The notes: generated by a model not told the origin, from the sequence alone. 64,000 nucleotides of DNA from Nocardioidaceae bacterium (GCA_030655315.1 JAURVT010000049.1:62001-126000); one strand, 5' to 3'. Positions 52,802 through 62,969 are shown, counted from the first letter of the stretch. Program-made: numbers and translations.

Positions 52802-53563
52802 GTGGGTGTCCGGGACCTCGCGTACAGCGTCTACGAGCGACGGCTGCAGCACGCCCTCAAGCCCGACCAGCTGCCCAAGCACGTCGGGGCGATCGTCGAC
52901 GGCAACCGGCGCTGGGCCAAGGGCGCCCGGGCCGACGTCACCGACGGCTACCAGGCCGGTGCCGACAAGATCGTCGACTTCCTCGGCTGGTGCGAGGAGC
53001 TCGACGTCGAGGTCGTCACCCTCTGGCTGCTGTCCACCGACAACCTCGCCCGCCCGCGCGACGAGCTCGACGCGCTGCTCCGCGTGATCGAGGACCTCGT
53101 CGACGCGCTCGCCCACCGTCGTCGCTGGCCGCTGCGCATCATCGGCAACATGGACCTGCTGCCCGAGGGCAGCGCGGCCCGGCTCAAGGTGGCCGCCGAG
53201 TCGACGTCCGACGTCGACGCGATGACGGTCAACATCTGCGTCGGCTACGGGGGCCGGCAGGAGCTCGCCGACGCCGTCCGCTCGCTGCTGCACGAGCAGG
53301 CCGAGGCCGGTCGCAGCCTCGCCGAGGTCGCCGAGGACCTCGACGTCGAGCACATCGCCGACCACCTCTACACCAAGGGCCAGCCCGACCCCGACCTCGT
53401 CATCCGCACCTCGGGGGAGCAGCGGCTCTCGGGCTTCCTGCTTTGGCAGAGCGTGCACAGCGAGTACTACTTCTGCGAGGCCCTGTGGCCCGCGTTCCGC
53501 CGCGTCGACTTCCTCCGCGCGCTTCGCGCCTACGCCGCCAGAGAGCGCCGCTTCGGCCAGTGA
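52802..53563 (+). CDS. Short-chain Z-isoprenyl diphosphate synthase (Rv1086-like)
   Basis: A 253-residue cis-prenyltransferase. DGNRRWAKGARADVTDGYQAGADKI carries the catalytic Asp and pyrophosphate-binding loop, followed by WLLSTDNLARP, VNICVGYGGRQELADAVR, and the C-terminal DLVIRTSGEQRLSGFLLWQSVHSEYYF, which binds Mg and isopentenyl diphosphate. The N-terminal VRDLAYSVYERRLQHAL and overall match resemble M. tuberculosis Rv1086, which makes Z,E-farnesyl diphosphate, more than the long-chain UppS. Product length is inferred. GGGGAG upstream supports GTG 52802. A copy of the dispersed repeat follows 5-10 nt after the stop. Confidence 0.88.
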   Translation: MGVRDLAYSVYERRLQHALKPDQLPKHVGAIVDGNRRWAKGARADVTDGYQAGADKIVDFLGWCEELDVEVVTLWLLSTDNLARPRDELDALLRVIEDLVDALAHRRRWPLRIIGNMDLLPEGSAARLKVAAESTSDVDAMTVNICVGYGGRQELADAVRSLLHEQAEAGRSLAEVAEDLDVEHIADHLYTKGQPDPDLVIRTSGEQRLSGFLLWQSVHSEYYFCEALWPAFRRVDFLRALRAYAARERRFGQ

Positions 53564-53569
53564 GCCCCC

Positions 53570-53665
53570 GGCATCCCGTCTGACGGCGTTGCTGCCGGCC
53601 TCGACGAACAAGACCGGTTCGCCTTCGCCGCGCGCCTGGTCAGACGGGCGCCGTGGGCTCCCTGG
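53570..53665. repeat. Single copy of the dispersed intergenic repeat
   Basis: Outer stem CCCGTCTGAC (53575-53584) pairs with GTCAGACGGG (53639-53648). Inside are GCGTTGCTGCCGG, TCGACGAAC, GGTTCGCCTTCGCC as in the other copies. It begins just after the prenyl synthase stop. Confidence 0.8.
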
Positions 53666-53739
53666 TGGCGCGGGGTTCCCGTCACCTGGTGTTCACGTGA
53701 CACGCGCGTGTCCTGCCCACGCGCGCGGCGCGTCGGTCG

Positions 53740-53864
53740 TACTTTTGGCGTGTCGACGGGTGGGGAAGCCCGTCGCTCCGGGAGGCCCAGGTGCACCACG
53801 AGCGCGATCCACGAGGATCGTGCCCGCGCGTGCCCGTCACGAGAGGGCCCGCCCCCGGGCCCTC
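53740..53864 (+). promoter_or_regulatory. Structured 5' leader of phoH2
   Basis: A -10-like TACTTT (53740-53745) predicts RNA starting near 53752. Three perfect hairpins follow: CGACGGG/CCCGTCG (53754-53760, 53769-53775), CGATCC/GGATCG (53805-53820) and GAGGGCCCG/CGGGCCCTC (53843-53851, 53856-53864). The third resembles a terminator. The remaining 77 nt up to the start codon are unstructured by eye. It may be a regulatory RNA element; no known riboswitch class is recognised. Confidence 0.45.
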
Positions 53865-53941
53865 GGTCGCAGCACCGGTCCGCCAGCACGACTGAACAGG
53901 GCCGTGCGCGGGTGGCGTGCGTGGTCCGTGAGGAGCTCCAC

Positions 53942-55249
53942 GTGGCTGCAACGAAGGCCCAGCGCCGCACCTACGTCATCGACACCAGCGTCCTGCTGGC
54001 CGATCCCGGTGCGCTCCACCGGTTCGACGAGCACGAGGTCGTCGTCCCGGTCGTGGTGATCACCGAGCTGGAGGGCAAGCGCGCCCATCCCGAGCTCGGC
54101 TACTTCGCCCGATCCGCCCTGCGACTCCTCGACGAGCTGCGCGTCGAGCACGGCGCCCTCGACCGCCCGCTACCCGTGGGCGAGCACGGCGGCACCGTGC
54201 GCGTCGAGCTCAACCACACCGACCCGACCTCGCTGCCGTCGGGGTTCCGGATCGGCGACAACGACACCCGCATCCTGTCGGTGGCCAAGAACCTCGCCGA
54301 CGAGGGCCTCGACGTCACGCTCGTGTCCAAGGACCTCCCGATGCGGGTCAAGGCCTCCGCGGTCGGGCTGACGTCGGAGGAGTACCGCGCCGAGCTCGCC
54401 GTCGAGGCCGGCTGGACGGGCATGCGGGAGCTCGAGGTCGAGTCCGGGGTCGTCGACGCCCTGTACGAGTCGACGGTCGTCGACCTCCCCGAGGCGCGCG
54501 ACCTGCCCTGCCACACCGGGCTCGTGCTGCTCTCGGACAAGGGCAGCGCGCTGGGCCGCGTCACCCCCGACAAGCAGGTCCGGCTGGTCCGCGGCGACCG
54601 CGAGGCGTTCGGCCTGCACGGCCGCTCCGCGGAGCAGCGGATCGCGCTCGACCTCCTGCTCGACCCCGAGATCGGCATCGTGTCGATGGGCGGCCGCGCC
54701 GGCACCGGCAAGTCCGCCCTGGCCCTGTGCGCCGGTCTCGAGGCGGTGATGGAGCGTCGCCAGCACAAGAAGGTGGTCGTCTTCCGCCCGCTCTACGCCG
54801 TCGGCGGCCAGGAGCTCGGCTACCTGCCCGGCAGCGAGTCCGAGAAGATGGGCCCCTGGGCGCAGGCCGTGTTCGACACCCTGGGCGCCGTCGCGTCGAG
54901 CGACGTGATGGACGAGGTGATGGACCGCGGCATGCTCGAGGTCCTGCCCCTCACCCACATCCGGGGCCGCTCCCTGCACGACGCGTTCGTCATCGTCGAC
55001 GAGGCGCAGTCGCTCGAGCGCAACGTGCTGCTGACGGTGCTCTCGCGCATCGGCACCAACTCCAAGGTTGTCCTCACCCACGACGTCGCCCAGCGCGACA
55101 ACCTCCGAGTCGGCCGCTACGACGGGATCGTCGCGGTGGTGGAGAAGCTCAAGGGCCACCCCCTGTTCTCCCACGTCACGCTCACCCGGTCCGAGCGCTC
55201 GCCCGTCGCCGCGCTCGTTACCGAGATGCTGGAGGACGTCACCCTCTGA
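53942..55249 (+). CDS. phoH2: PhoH2: PIN-domain and PhoH ATPase fusion
   Basis: A 435-residue protein. The N-terminal PIN ribonuclease domain (residues 8-150) shows [18 protein letters not shown] with the first Asp, [14 protein letters not shown], and [14 protein letters not shown] with the distal Asp pair. The C-terminal PhoH ATPase has Walker A GRAGTGKS, the segment [23 protein letters not shown], Walker [13 protein letters not shown] and [16 protein letters not shown]. Mycobacterial PhoH2 (Rv1095) is an RNA helicase/RNase. GTG 53942 has GAGGAG 7 nt upstream; the frame is open further upstream to 53708, but that part looks non-conserved. A repeat copy follows immediately. Confidence 0.92.
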   Translation: MAATKAQRRTYVIDTSVLLADPGALHRFDEHEVVVPVVVITELEGKRAHPELGYFARSALRLLDELRVEHGALDRPLPVGEHGGTVRVELNHTDPTSLPSGFRIGDNDTRILSVAKNLADEGLDVTLVSKDLPMRVKASAVGLTSEEYRAELAVEAGWTGMRELEVESGVVDALYESTVVDLPEARDLPCHTGLVLLSDKGSALGRVTPDKQVRLVRGDREAFGLHGRSAEQRIALDLLLDPEIGIVSMGGRAGTGKSALALCAGLEAVMERRQHKKVVVFRPLYAVGGQELGYLPGSESEKMGPWAQAVFDTLGAVASSDVMDEVMDRGMLEVLPLTHIRGRSLHDAFVIVDEAQSLERNVLLTVLSRIGTNSKVVLTHDVAQRDNLRVGRYDGIVAVVEKLKGHPLFSHVTLTRSERSPVAALVTEMLEDVTL

Positions 55250-55252
55250 GGC

Positions 55253-55350
55253 ACCCGGCATCCCGCCTGGCTGCGTTGCTGCCGGCTTCGACGAACGAAC
55301 CCAGTTCGCCTTCGCCGGCGCGCCTGGCCAGGCGGGCGCCGGGCACCTCT
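55253..55350. repeat. Single copy of the dispersed intergenic repeat
   Basis: Outer stem CCCGCCTGGC (55262-55271) pairs with GCCAGGCGGG (55327-55336). Inner GCCGGC words and CGACGAAC...GTTCGCCTTCG match the copies at 17.6 and 53.6 kb. It starts 4 nt after the phoH2 stop. Confidence 0.8.
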
Positions 55351-55417
55351 GGGTCTCGCAGTCGGCGCGGAGGCGTGGGCGACCGCCCGCGTGTCCGACC
55401 CGTGTGAAAGGGTCCTG

Positions 55418-55451
55418 TCACATCAGTCACACCAGGCACGTCTCACATCAG
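55418..55451 (+). promoter_or_regulatory. Three 9-bp direct repeats upstream of lpqY
   Basis: TCACATCAG (55418-55426), TCACACCAG (55427-55435) and TCACATCAG (55443-55451) lie 16-50 nt before the start codon. They are a candidate activator or repressor site for the sugar-transport operon. Confidence 0.45.
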
Positions 55452-55466
55452 GCACGGGGAGAGATC

Positions 55467-56777
55467 TTGGCATCGACGGTCCGGCGCAGGACGCGCTCGG
55501 TGGCGCTCGCCGTGGGGGGAGCGCTCGTCGCGTCCCTGGCCCTGGCGGCCTGCGGGGGCGGTGGCAGCGCGGACGGCGCCACCAGCCTCACCTGGTACAT
55601 CAACCCCGACGTCGGCAACCTCGACCCGTCCAAGGGCGGGCAGGCGGCGCTGGCGCAGCGGTGCTCGCAGGAGTCCGGCGGTGCCTACGACATCGACGTC
55701 GAGCTGCTGCCCAACGACGCCTCGCAGCAGCGCGAGCAGCTGGTGCGACGTCTCGCGGCCGGTGACGACTCCATCGACCTGATGAGCCTCGACCCCGCGT
55801 TCACCGGCGAGTTCGCCAACGCCAAGTTCCTCGCCCCCATCCCGCAGGGCGACCAGACCCGGTTCACCGAGGGCGTGCTCAAGGGCGCGCTCGACTCCGC
55901 GACGTTCGAGGACCAGCTGGTCGCGGTGCCGCTGTGGTCGAACACCCAGATCCTCTGGTACCGCAAGTCCGTGGCCGAGCGCGCCGGCCTCGACATGAGC
56001 AACCCGGTCACCTGGAAGCAGGTCATCGACGCCGCCGCCGAGACCGACACCACCGTCCAGGTGCAGGCCCGCCGCTACGAGGGCTACGCCGTCTGGCTCA
56101 ACGCCCTGATCACCTCTGCCGGCGGCTCCATCGTCTCCGACGTCGAGGCCGGCCAGGACGCCAAGATCGGCGTCGACAGCAAGGCCGGGCGCGACGCCGC
56201 CACCGTCGTGCAGGAGCTCGTCGACTCCGGCGCGGCCAACCCCGGGCTCCCCAACGCCGACGAGACGCAGTCGATCGCCGGCTTCACCGCCGACGACGGC
56301 GCGTTCATGGTCAACTGGGAGTACGTCTACACCGACCCCTCCACCGAGGCGATCCGCGACGACATCGGCTGGGCGAAGTACCCCGAGGTCGTCGAGGGCG
56401 AGGCCAGCAGGCCCCCGCTCGGTGGCATCAACATGGCCGTCTCGGCGTTCTCGCAGCACCCCGACGAGTCGTACGCCGCCGTCGAGTGCCTGACCTCGCC
56501 CGAGAGCCAGAAGGCCTACGCCCTCAACTCGGGCAACCAGCCCGCGCTCGAGGAGGTCTACAGCGACCCCGAGCTGGTGTCGGCGTACCCGATGGCCGAC
56601 CTGTGGCGCCAGAGCATCGAGGACGCCGCGCCGCGTCCGCTCACCCCCTACTGGACCGACATCAGCGCCGCGCTGGTCTCCTCGTGGCACTCGCCGCGCA
56701 CGGTGGACCCCGCGACGACGCCCGAGCGGTCGCAGAAGTACATCGAGGACGTCCTGAAGGGCAGGGCCCTGCTGTGA
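55467..56777 (+). CDS. lpqY: LpqY-like sugar-binding lipoprotein (trehalose-type importer)
   Basis: A 436-residue lipoprotein. The signal peptide ends LVASLALAAC with the lipidated Cys near residue 29. The mature protein follows the LpqY pattern: TSLTWYINPD, ALAQRCSQES, DVELLPNDASQQREQLVRRLAAGDDSIDLMSLDPAFTGEFANAKFLAPI, NTQILWYRKSVAE, FMVNWEYVY, and a C-terminal DLWRQSIEDAAPRPLTPYWTDIS. The only suitable start is TTG 55467 behind GGGGAGAG, rare in this window. LpqY recovers trehalose in mycobacteria; the specificity here is inferred from the conserved gene order. Confidence 0.85.
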   Translation: MASTVRRRTRSVALAVGGALVASLALAACGGGGSADGATSLTWYINPDVGNLDPSKGGQAALAQRCSQESGGAYDIDVELLPNDASQQREQLVRRLAAGDDSIDLMSLDPAFTGEFANAKFLAPIPQGDQTRFTEGVLKGALDSATFEDQLVAVPLWSNTQILWYRKSVAERAGLDMSNPVTWKQVIDAAAETDTTVQVQARRYEGYAVWLNALITSAGGSIVSDVEAGQDAKIGVDSKAGRDAATVVQELVDSGAANPGLPNADETQSIAGFTADDGAFMVNWEYVYTDPSTEAIRDDIGWAKYPEVVEGEASRPPLGGINMAVSAFSQHPDESYAAVECLTSPESQKAYALNSGNQPALEEVYSDPELVSAYPMADLWRQSIEDAAPRPLTPYWTDISAALVSSWHSPRTVDPATTPERSQKYIEDVLKGRALL

Positions 56778-57715
56778 CCACCACGACCGCACCGCCGACA
56801 CCGGCCAGGCCCGCGAAGAAGCCCAGGGCACCGCGCAGCGACCGCTCCCGCGCCGAGAACAGCCTGGGCTGGAAGCTCGCCGGGCCCGCGGTCGCGATCA
56901 TGCTGCTGGTCACCGCGTGGCCCATGCTGCGCGCGCTGTACCTGTCGCTGTTCAGCTACCGGCTCACCGACCCCGACGGGCGCGAGCTGATCTGGTTCCA
57001 GAACTACGCCGTCGTCCTGAGCGACCCGCTGTGGTGGCGCTCGGTCGGCGTCGCCGTCGGGATCATGGTGTTCACCGTGGCCGTCGAGCTGGTCATCGGC
57101 TTCGCGTTCGCGATGGTGATGCACCGCATCGTCTTCGCCCGCGGCATCGTCCGGACCTCGATCCTGGTGCCCTACGGCATCATCACCGTCGTCTCGGGCT
57201 ACGCCTGGCTGTTCGCCTTCCAGACCGGCTCGGGGTTCGCCCCCACCTGGTTGGGGATGGACGCGTCCACCAACCCGTTCGACGGGTTCGGCAGCTCGCT
57301 GCTCATCGTCTGCCTCGCCGAGATCTGGAAGACCACGCCGTTCATCTCGCTGCTCCTGCTGGCCGGCCTGGCCCAGGTGCCCGAGGACATGATCGAGGCC
57401 GCCAAGGTCGACGGCGCCACGGCGTGGCAGCGGCTGCGCAAGGTGATCCTGCCGAGCATGCGGGCCGCGATCATGGTCGCCGTGCTGTTCCGGGCGCTCG
57501 ACGCGTTCCGCGTCTTCGACAACATCTTCATCATGACCGCGGGCGCCAACGGCACCTCGTCGCCGTCGATGCTGGTCTACAACGCGATGATCCAGCGCGT
57601 CGAGCTCGGTCTCGGGTCGGCGATGTCGGTGCTCCTGTTCCTGTTCGTCCTGATCGTGGCGTACGTGCTGATGAAGGGCTTCAGGGTCGACCTGAGCCAG
57701 GCGAGGGGTGACTGA
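56774..57715 (+). CDS. sugA: SugA-like ABC sugar permease
   Basis: A 313-residue MalF-type permease with six helices after a 40-residue basic Pro-rich N-terminus. Landmarks shared with mycobacterial SugA: MVMHRIVFARGIVRTSILVPYGIITVVSGYAW, AEIWKTTPFISLLLLAGLAQVPEDMIEAAKVDGATAWQRLRKVILP (EAA loop that docks on the ATPase) and FRALDAFRVFDNIFIMTAG. GTG 56774 overlaps the lpqY stop by 4 nt. Confidence 0.9.
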   Translation: MTTTTAPPTPARPAKKPRAPRSDRSRAENSLGWKLAGPAVAIMLLVTAWPMLRALYLSLFSYRLTDPDGRELIWFQNYAVVLSDPLWWRSVGVAVGIMVFTVAVELVIGFAFAMVMHRIVFARGIVRTSILVPYGIITVVSGYAWLFAFQTGSGFAPTWLGMDASTNPFDGFGSSLLIVCLAEIWKTTPFISLLLLAGLAQVPEDMIEAAKVDGATAWQRLRKVILPSMRAAIMVAVLFRALDAFRVFDNIFIMTAGANGTSSPSMLVYNAMIQRVELGLGSAMSVLLFLFVLIVAYVLMKGFRVDLSQARGD

Positions 57716-57718
57716 GCC

Positions 57719-58714
57719 ATGACTCCGTTGAAGCAACGCCAGAAGTGGTCCGGCATCTCGATCGTCATCGGGCTGCTGTTCGCCGCCTGGGGCCTGCTCG
57801 TGATCGAGCGGCCCGACCTGTGGCTGTTCATGATCGTCGGCTCGATCTTCGTCCTGGCCGGCGTCGTCGGCCTGCTGATGGACAAGGCCAGGCCGGGTTT
57901 CTCGATGGCCTCCCTCGTGGGCGCGATGCTCGTCATGCTGTTCACCCTGACGCCCGTCGTCTGGCTGGTGGCGCTGTCGTTCAAGAACGGCAACGCCGAC
58001 ATCAACGCCGGCGGCTTCCTGCCCCAGGACCCCTCGTTCGTCAACTACCGCACCGTGTTCAGCTTCGAGCTGTTCCAGCGGGCGTTGATCAACTCCTTCG
58101 GCATCGCCGCGATCGCCACCACCGTCTCGGTCGTGCTCGCGACGTTCACCGCCTACGCGATCGCCCGGCTCGACTTCCGCGGCAAGAAGGCCGTGCTGTC
58201 GCTGGCCCTGGCGATCGCGATGTTCCCCGTGGTGGCGCTCGTCGGCCCGCTGTTCGACATGTGGCGCACGCTCGGGATCTACGACACCTGGCTCGGCCTG
58301 ATCATCCCGTACCTGTCGTTCACGCTGCCGATGTCGATCTGGATCCTGTCCGCGTTCTTCCGCGAGATCCCGTGGGAGATGGAGCAGGCGGCGCAGGTCG
58401 ACGGCGCCACGTCGTGGCAGGCGTTCCGCAAGGTGATCGTGCCGCTGGCCGCGCCGGGAGTCTTCACCGCCGCGATCATCACCTTCTTCTTCGCCTGGAA
58501 CGACTTCGTGTTCGGCATCTCGCTCAGCTCGACCACGGCGTCGATCCCGGTGCCCGCGTCCCTCGCGTTCTTCACCGGCGCGTCCCAGTTCGACACCCCG
58601 GTGGCCGCCATCGCGGCGGCCTCGGTGGTCGTCACCGTCCCCATCTTCATCCTCGTCATGCTGTTCCAGCGCAAGATCGTCGCCGGCCTGACCTCCGGCG
58701 CAGTGAAGGGTTGA
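57719..58714 (+). CDS. sugB: SugB-like ABC sugar permease
   Basis: A 331-residue MalG-type permease. Two additional hydrophobic helices at the N-terminus (SIVIGLLFAAWGLLVI and LFMIVGSIFVLAGVVGLLM) precede the usual six; SugB proteins normally lack them. The core has TLTPVVWLVALSFK, NSFGIAAIATTVSVVLATFTAYAIARLDF, and the EAA loop EMEQAAQVDGATSWQAFRKVIVPL. It begins 3 nt after the sugA stop. Confidence 0.9.
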   Translation: MTPLKQRQKWSGISIVIGLLFAAWGLLVIERPDLWLFMIVGSIFVLAGVVGLLMDKARPGFSMASLVGAMLVMLFTLTPVVWLVALSFKNGNADINAGGFLPQDPSFVNYRTVFSFELFQRALINSFGIAAIATTVSVVLATFTAYAIARLDFRGKKAVLSLALAIAMFPVVALVGPLFDMWRTLGIYDTWLGLIIPYLSFTLPMSIWILSAFFREIPWEMEQAAQVDGATSWQAFRKVIVPLAAPGVFTAAIITFFFAWNDFVFGISLSSTTASIPVPASLAFFTGASQFDTPVAAIAAASVVVTVPIFILVMLFQRKIVAGLTSGAVKG

Positions 58715-58721
58715 TCCGCCA

Positions 58722-59912
<1,191 letters not shown>

Positions 59913-60029
59913 GGCGTCCCTCACTCCGGGTTGACCCGGTCACGACCGGCTGTGCATCCTGGCCCTTCGTGCCTCGGCACGTCCCACCCCGTCACCACAC
60001 CCCCACACGCCCCGCGAGGTAGACCGACC

Positions 60030-60737
60030 GTGCCCCAGAACGCACCGGCCGGACGGCATGCTGCCGCCCGGCACCGCGGCCCGAGCACGTTCGAGCGCAC
60101 CCGCGACCGCGTCTGCGACACGCTCCTCGACCTCCCGTCGCCGGCCGTGGGCGGACGCGTCGTCGCGGTGACGGCCGTCGGCGGCGTCCTCGCCGCGGGC
60201 GCGGTGCTCGGCACGCAGGCGGCCATGACGGCGCCGACAACGACCCAGCAGGCCAGCGCCGACGTCGGCGACCTGGCGGCCGCCGACCTCACCGGGCGCG
60301 ACGCGGCCGCCACGCAGCAGACGTCGCGCGAGGCCGCTCGTCCCTCGCTCGACCAGGCGAAGGCGGCCGCCGAGAAGGCCACCTCCACCACGACCGCCGA
60401 GGCCCCGCTCGTCACCGAGACCTCGAAGGTCGACGTGTCGGACCCCAAGGACCTCGCCAAGAAGCTCCTGGGCGACTTCGGCTGGGGCGAGGACCAGTTC
60501 GCGTGCCTCGACGACCTGTGGGTGGGCGAGAGCAACTGGCGCGTCGACGCCGACAACCCCAGCTCGAGCGCCTACGGCATCCCGCAGGCCCTGCCGGGCA
60601 ACAAGATGGCCTCCGAGGGCGACGACTGGGCCACGAACCCCGTCACCCAGATCCGCTGGGGCCTGAAGTACATCGACGCCCGCTACGGCACCCCGTGCAG
60701 CGCGGACTCGTTCAAGCGCGGGAACGGCTGGTACTGA
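60030..60737 (+). CDS. Exported lytic-transglycosylase-like protein
   Basis: A 235-residue protein. An N-terminal cytoplasmic stretch of about 45 residues precedes a hydrophobic signal or anchor (VVAVTAVGGVLAAGAVLG), then an Ala/Thr/Ser-rich wall-spanning linker. The C-terminal 85 residues form a compact SLT-like domain: LGDFGWGEDQFACLDDLWVGESNWRVDADNPSSSAYGIPQALPGNKM...TNPVTQIRWGLKYIDARYGTPCSA, with the catalytic Glu in GESNW and the AYGIPQALPG loop. It is expected to cleave peptidoglycan glycan strands. Two Cys may form a disulfide. GTG 60030 follows GCGAGGT. Confidence 0.85.
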   Translation: MPQNAPAGRHAAARHRGPSTFERTRDRVCDTLLDLPSPAVGGRVVAVTAVGGVLAAGAVLGTQAAMTAPTTTQQASADVGDLAAADLTGRDAAATQQTSREAARPSLDQAKAAAEKATSTTTAEAPLVTETSKVDVSDPKDLAKKLLGDFGWGEDQFACLDDLWVGESNWRVDADNPSSSAYGIPQALPGNKMASEGDDWATNPVTQIRWGLKYIDARYGTPCSADSFKRGNGWY

Positions 60738-60769
60738 GCCGCCTCGGTCGTCCCTGGCAGACTGACCGG

Positions 60770-62155
60770 GTGCGCCGACCGAGCCGTGCCGACGCCGTCC
60801 CGTACGGCCTCGGAGCCGTCCTCGCCGTGGTCTACGCGGCCATCTCGCTGTCGCGGTACCGCCGGTTCGACACCCCCTCGTGGGACAACGCGATCTTCGA
60901 GCAGGCAATCCGCGGTTACGCCTCGCTCGGCGCGCCGATCGTCGACATCAAGGGGCCGGGCTACAACATCCTCGGCGACCACTTCTCGCCGATCACCGCG
61001 CTGGTGGCCCCGGTGTACCGGCTGTTCCCCGACGGCGCCACGCTGCTCGTCGTCCAGGCGGTGCTCGTGGCCGCGTCCGTGGTGGTCGTGGCCCGGCTCG
61101 CGACCGAGCACCTCGGACCGGTGGCCGGCGCCTTCGTGGGCGCGGCCTACGGTCTGTCGTTCGGCATCCAGGCGGCGGTGGACGTCGACTTCCACGAGGT
61201 GGCCTTCGCCGCGCCGATGCTGGCCCTCGCGGGAGCGGCCTACGTCCGTCGGCAGTGGGTCCGCGTCGCGGCGTGGACGGTGCCCCTGCTGCTCGTCAAG
61301 GAGGACCTCGGGGTCACCGTGGTGGCCGTCGGCGTCGTGCTGCTGCTCTCGGGCGCGCGGCGCGTCGGGGTGGGCGTCGTGGTGGCCGGTGCCGCCGGGT
61401 TCGTGCTGACGCTGCTCGTGCTGATCCCGCTGATGAACCCGCAGGGCACCTACGACTACCTCGGCGTCGTGGGCGCGGGCGGTGGCCTCGACGCCGGTCC
61501 GGGGCCGCTCACCGTCCTGTTCACCGACGTCGGCACCAAGGTGGCCACGTTGCTGGTCACCTTCGGCGTGACCGGGTTCCTCGCCCTGCGCTCGCCGTGG
61601 GTGCTGGTGGCCGGGCCCACCCTGCTCTGGCGCTTCGTCGGCGACAACCCCTACTACTGGGGCATCGACTGGCACTACTCCCTGGTGCTGATGCCGATCG
61701 TCTTCTGCGCGATGGTCGACGCGATCGTCCGGCTGCGGGCGGGCGGCGGACCGTCCTGGGTGCGCACCTACGCCGGGCAGGCCCCCGGGATCGTCACCGC
61801 CGTCGCCCTGGTCATGTGCCTTCAGCTGCCCGTCAGCACGCTGTTCCAGGCCGAGACCTGGCAGGAGGCTCCGCGAGCCGCTGCCGCGCGGGCCGCGCTC
61901 GACGCGATCCCGGCGGGGTCGAGCGTCGAGACCGACATCGGCCTGATCACCCACCTCGCCTCCGACCGCACCGTCTACTGGACCGGCACCGTCGGCGACG
62001 CCGTCCCGGACTACGTCCTCGTCGACACCCAGGGCGGCGGCTGGAGCCAGTCGCCCGACGTCGTCGCCTACGCCCAGGCCCAGCACCCCGGCACCCGCTA
62101 CGAGCAGGTCCTGGACGAGGGCGGCTTCCTCGTCGCCCGCCGCCTCCCCACCTGA
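60770..62155 (+). CDS. DUF2079 polytopic membrane protein
   Basis: A 461-residue membrane protein. The start YRRFDTPSWDNAIFEQAIRGYASLGAPIVDIKGPGYNILGDHFSPITALVAPVYRLFPDG is the DUF2079 hallmark (WDNAIFEQ...GDHFSPI), related to GT-C-fold glycosyltransferases in the placement of acidic residues after helix 1. About 10 helices follow, then an outside C-terminal domain. Activity unknown. GTG 60770 lies 6 nt after CAGACT (60758-60763), so the mRNA may be leaderless. A two-tier palindrome follows the stop. Confidence 0.85.
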   Translation: MRRPSRADAVPYGLGAVLAVVYAAISLSRYRRFDTPSWDNAIFEQAIRGYASLGAPIVDIKGPGYNILGDHFSPITALVAPVYRLFPDGATLLVVQAVLVAASVVVVARLATEHLGPVAGAFVGAAYGLSFGIQAAVDVDFHEVAFAAPMLALAGAAYVRRQWVRVAAWTVPLLLVKEDLGVTVVAVGVVLLLSGARRVGVGVVVAGAAGFVLTLLVLIPLMNPQGTYDYLGVVGAGGGLDAGPGPLTVLFTDVGTKVATLLVTFGVTGFLALRSPWVLVAGPTLLWRFVGDNPYYWGIDWHYSLVLMPIVFCAMVDAIVRLRAGGGPSWVRTYAGQAPGIVTAVALVMCLQLPVSTLFQAETWQEAPRAAAARAALDAIPAGSSVETDIGLITHLASDRTVYWTGTVGDAVPDYVLVDTQGGGWSQSPDVVAYAQAQHPGTRYEQVLDEGGFLVARRLPT

Positions 62156-62171
62156 CCTCCCCGCCCCCACT

Positions 62172-62252
62172 CGCCGAGCGGCGCAAGCTCGTCGGTCTAC
62201 CCGTCGGTAACCGACCAACCTGCGCCGCTCGGCGGACGGTTTGCGCCGCTCG
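62172..62252. repeat. 81-bp palindromic repeat, copy A
   Basis: Outer arms CGCCGAGCGGCGCA (62172-62185) and complement (62221-62234), 5-nt symmetrical internal loops, inner GTCGGT/ACCGAC (62191-62196, 62210-62215), then GACGGTT and a further half arm TGCGCCGCTCG. Copy B (63048-63128) is the same unit in inverted orientation. Together they bracket the gene at 62256-62969. Confidence 0.85.
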
Positions 62253-62255
62253 ACG

Positions 62256-62969
62256 TCAGGGCCGGTCGGGACGTGACGCGTGTGCCTCGTCGCGCTCGGC
62301 GCGCTTGCGACGGCGGTCGATCTCGCCGAGGGCGACGAAGAGCGCGATGAGGAGGGGTCCCCACCACTTCTCGGACGCCAGGAGTGCGTCCAGCCAACCG
62401 GGCGCATCGAGGTCGGGCAGGTCCCAGTCGGGGAGCAGGCCCCAGAGCCAGCCGAACGGATCGGGGATCCAGGACAGGTCGATGGACGGCAGCCAGTCCG
62501 GGGCCGACAGCTCGACGTCGAACCGCGGGAGCAGTGCTCGCAGCAGGGCGCCGATGCCGAGCACCGACAGCAGGAGGCCGGCGCCGGACCCGCCCACGTG
62601 GCGGACGACGACGAACCACGCATGGTCGTCGGCGAAGTCGTCCAGCCGGCCGCCGACGGACCCGCGCGGCGGGCGCAGTCGGCCGGCCGCGCGGTCCTTG
62701 AGCACCTCGCGCAGGTCGGCGCCCGCCGCCTCGTCCTCGGGCGGCACCAACCGCGCCGACGAGATCCGTCCCGGGTGGACGGGCTCGACCTTCACGCCCG
62801 TCCCGTCCTCGCCGCGGAGGGTGGTCGAGGACCACGTGGACGGCTGGTCGTCCACCACGTCGCCGTCCACCCGCAGCTGCAGCCTCCGACCCCGCTCGTC
62901 GCGGACGACAGCCGTCTCCAGCCGCCGCCCGTCCACGTCGATCCGGTACCAGCGCTCCCCGTCGGTCAT
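62256..62969 (-). CDS. Hypothetical membrane protein between inverted repeats
   Basis: A 237-residue protein of unknown family. The N-terminal 115 residues are soluble and strand-rich (RWYRIDVDGRRLETAVVRDERG, STWSSTTLRGEDGTGVKVEPVHPGRI). A helix (GAGLLLSVLGIGALLRALLP) follows, then a Trp/Pro/Asp-rich stretch (DWLPSIDLSWIPDPFGWLWG) and a second helix (WWGPLLIALFVALGEI) before a basic tail. ATG 62969 is chosen over the upstream ATG at 63032 because TACCGT (complement of 62976-62981) ends 6 nt before it. It is bracketed by an 81-bp inverted repeat pair. Confidence 0.65.
   Translation of the reverse strand: MTDGERWYRIDVDGRRLETAVVRDERGRRLQLRVDGDVVDDQPSTWSSTTLRGEDGTGVKVEPVHPGRISSARLVPPEDEAAGADLREVLKDRAAGRLRPPRGSVGGRLDDFADDHAWFVVVRHVGGSGAGLLLSVLGIGALLRALLPRFDVELSAPDWLPSIDLSWIPDPFGWLWGLLPDWDLPDLDAPGWLDALLASEKWWGPLLIALFVALGEIDRRRKRAERDEAHASRPDRP

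Noticed and set aside
53708-53941. In-frame N-terminal extension of PhoH2 or an overlapping PhoAT-like antitoxin
   Set aside because: The translation is Arg/Ser/Gly/Pro-rich without a recognisable fold; the GAGGAG site favours GTG 53942, and the region contains hairpins more in keeping with an RNA leader. PhoAT cannot be wholly excluded.
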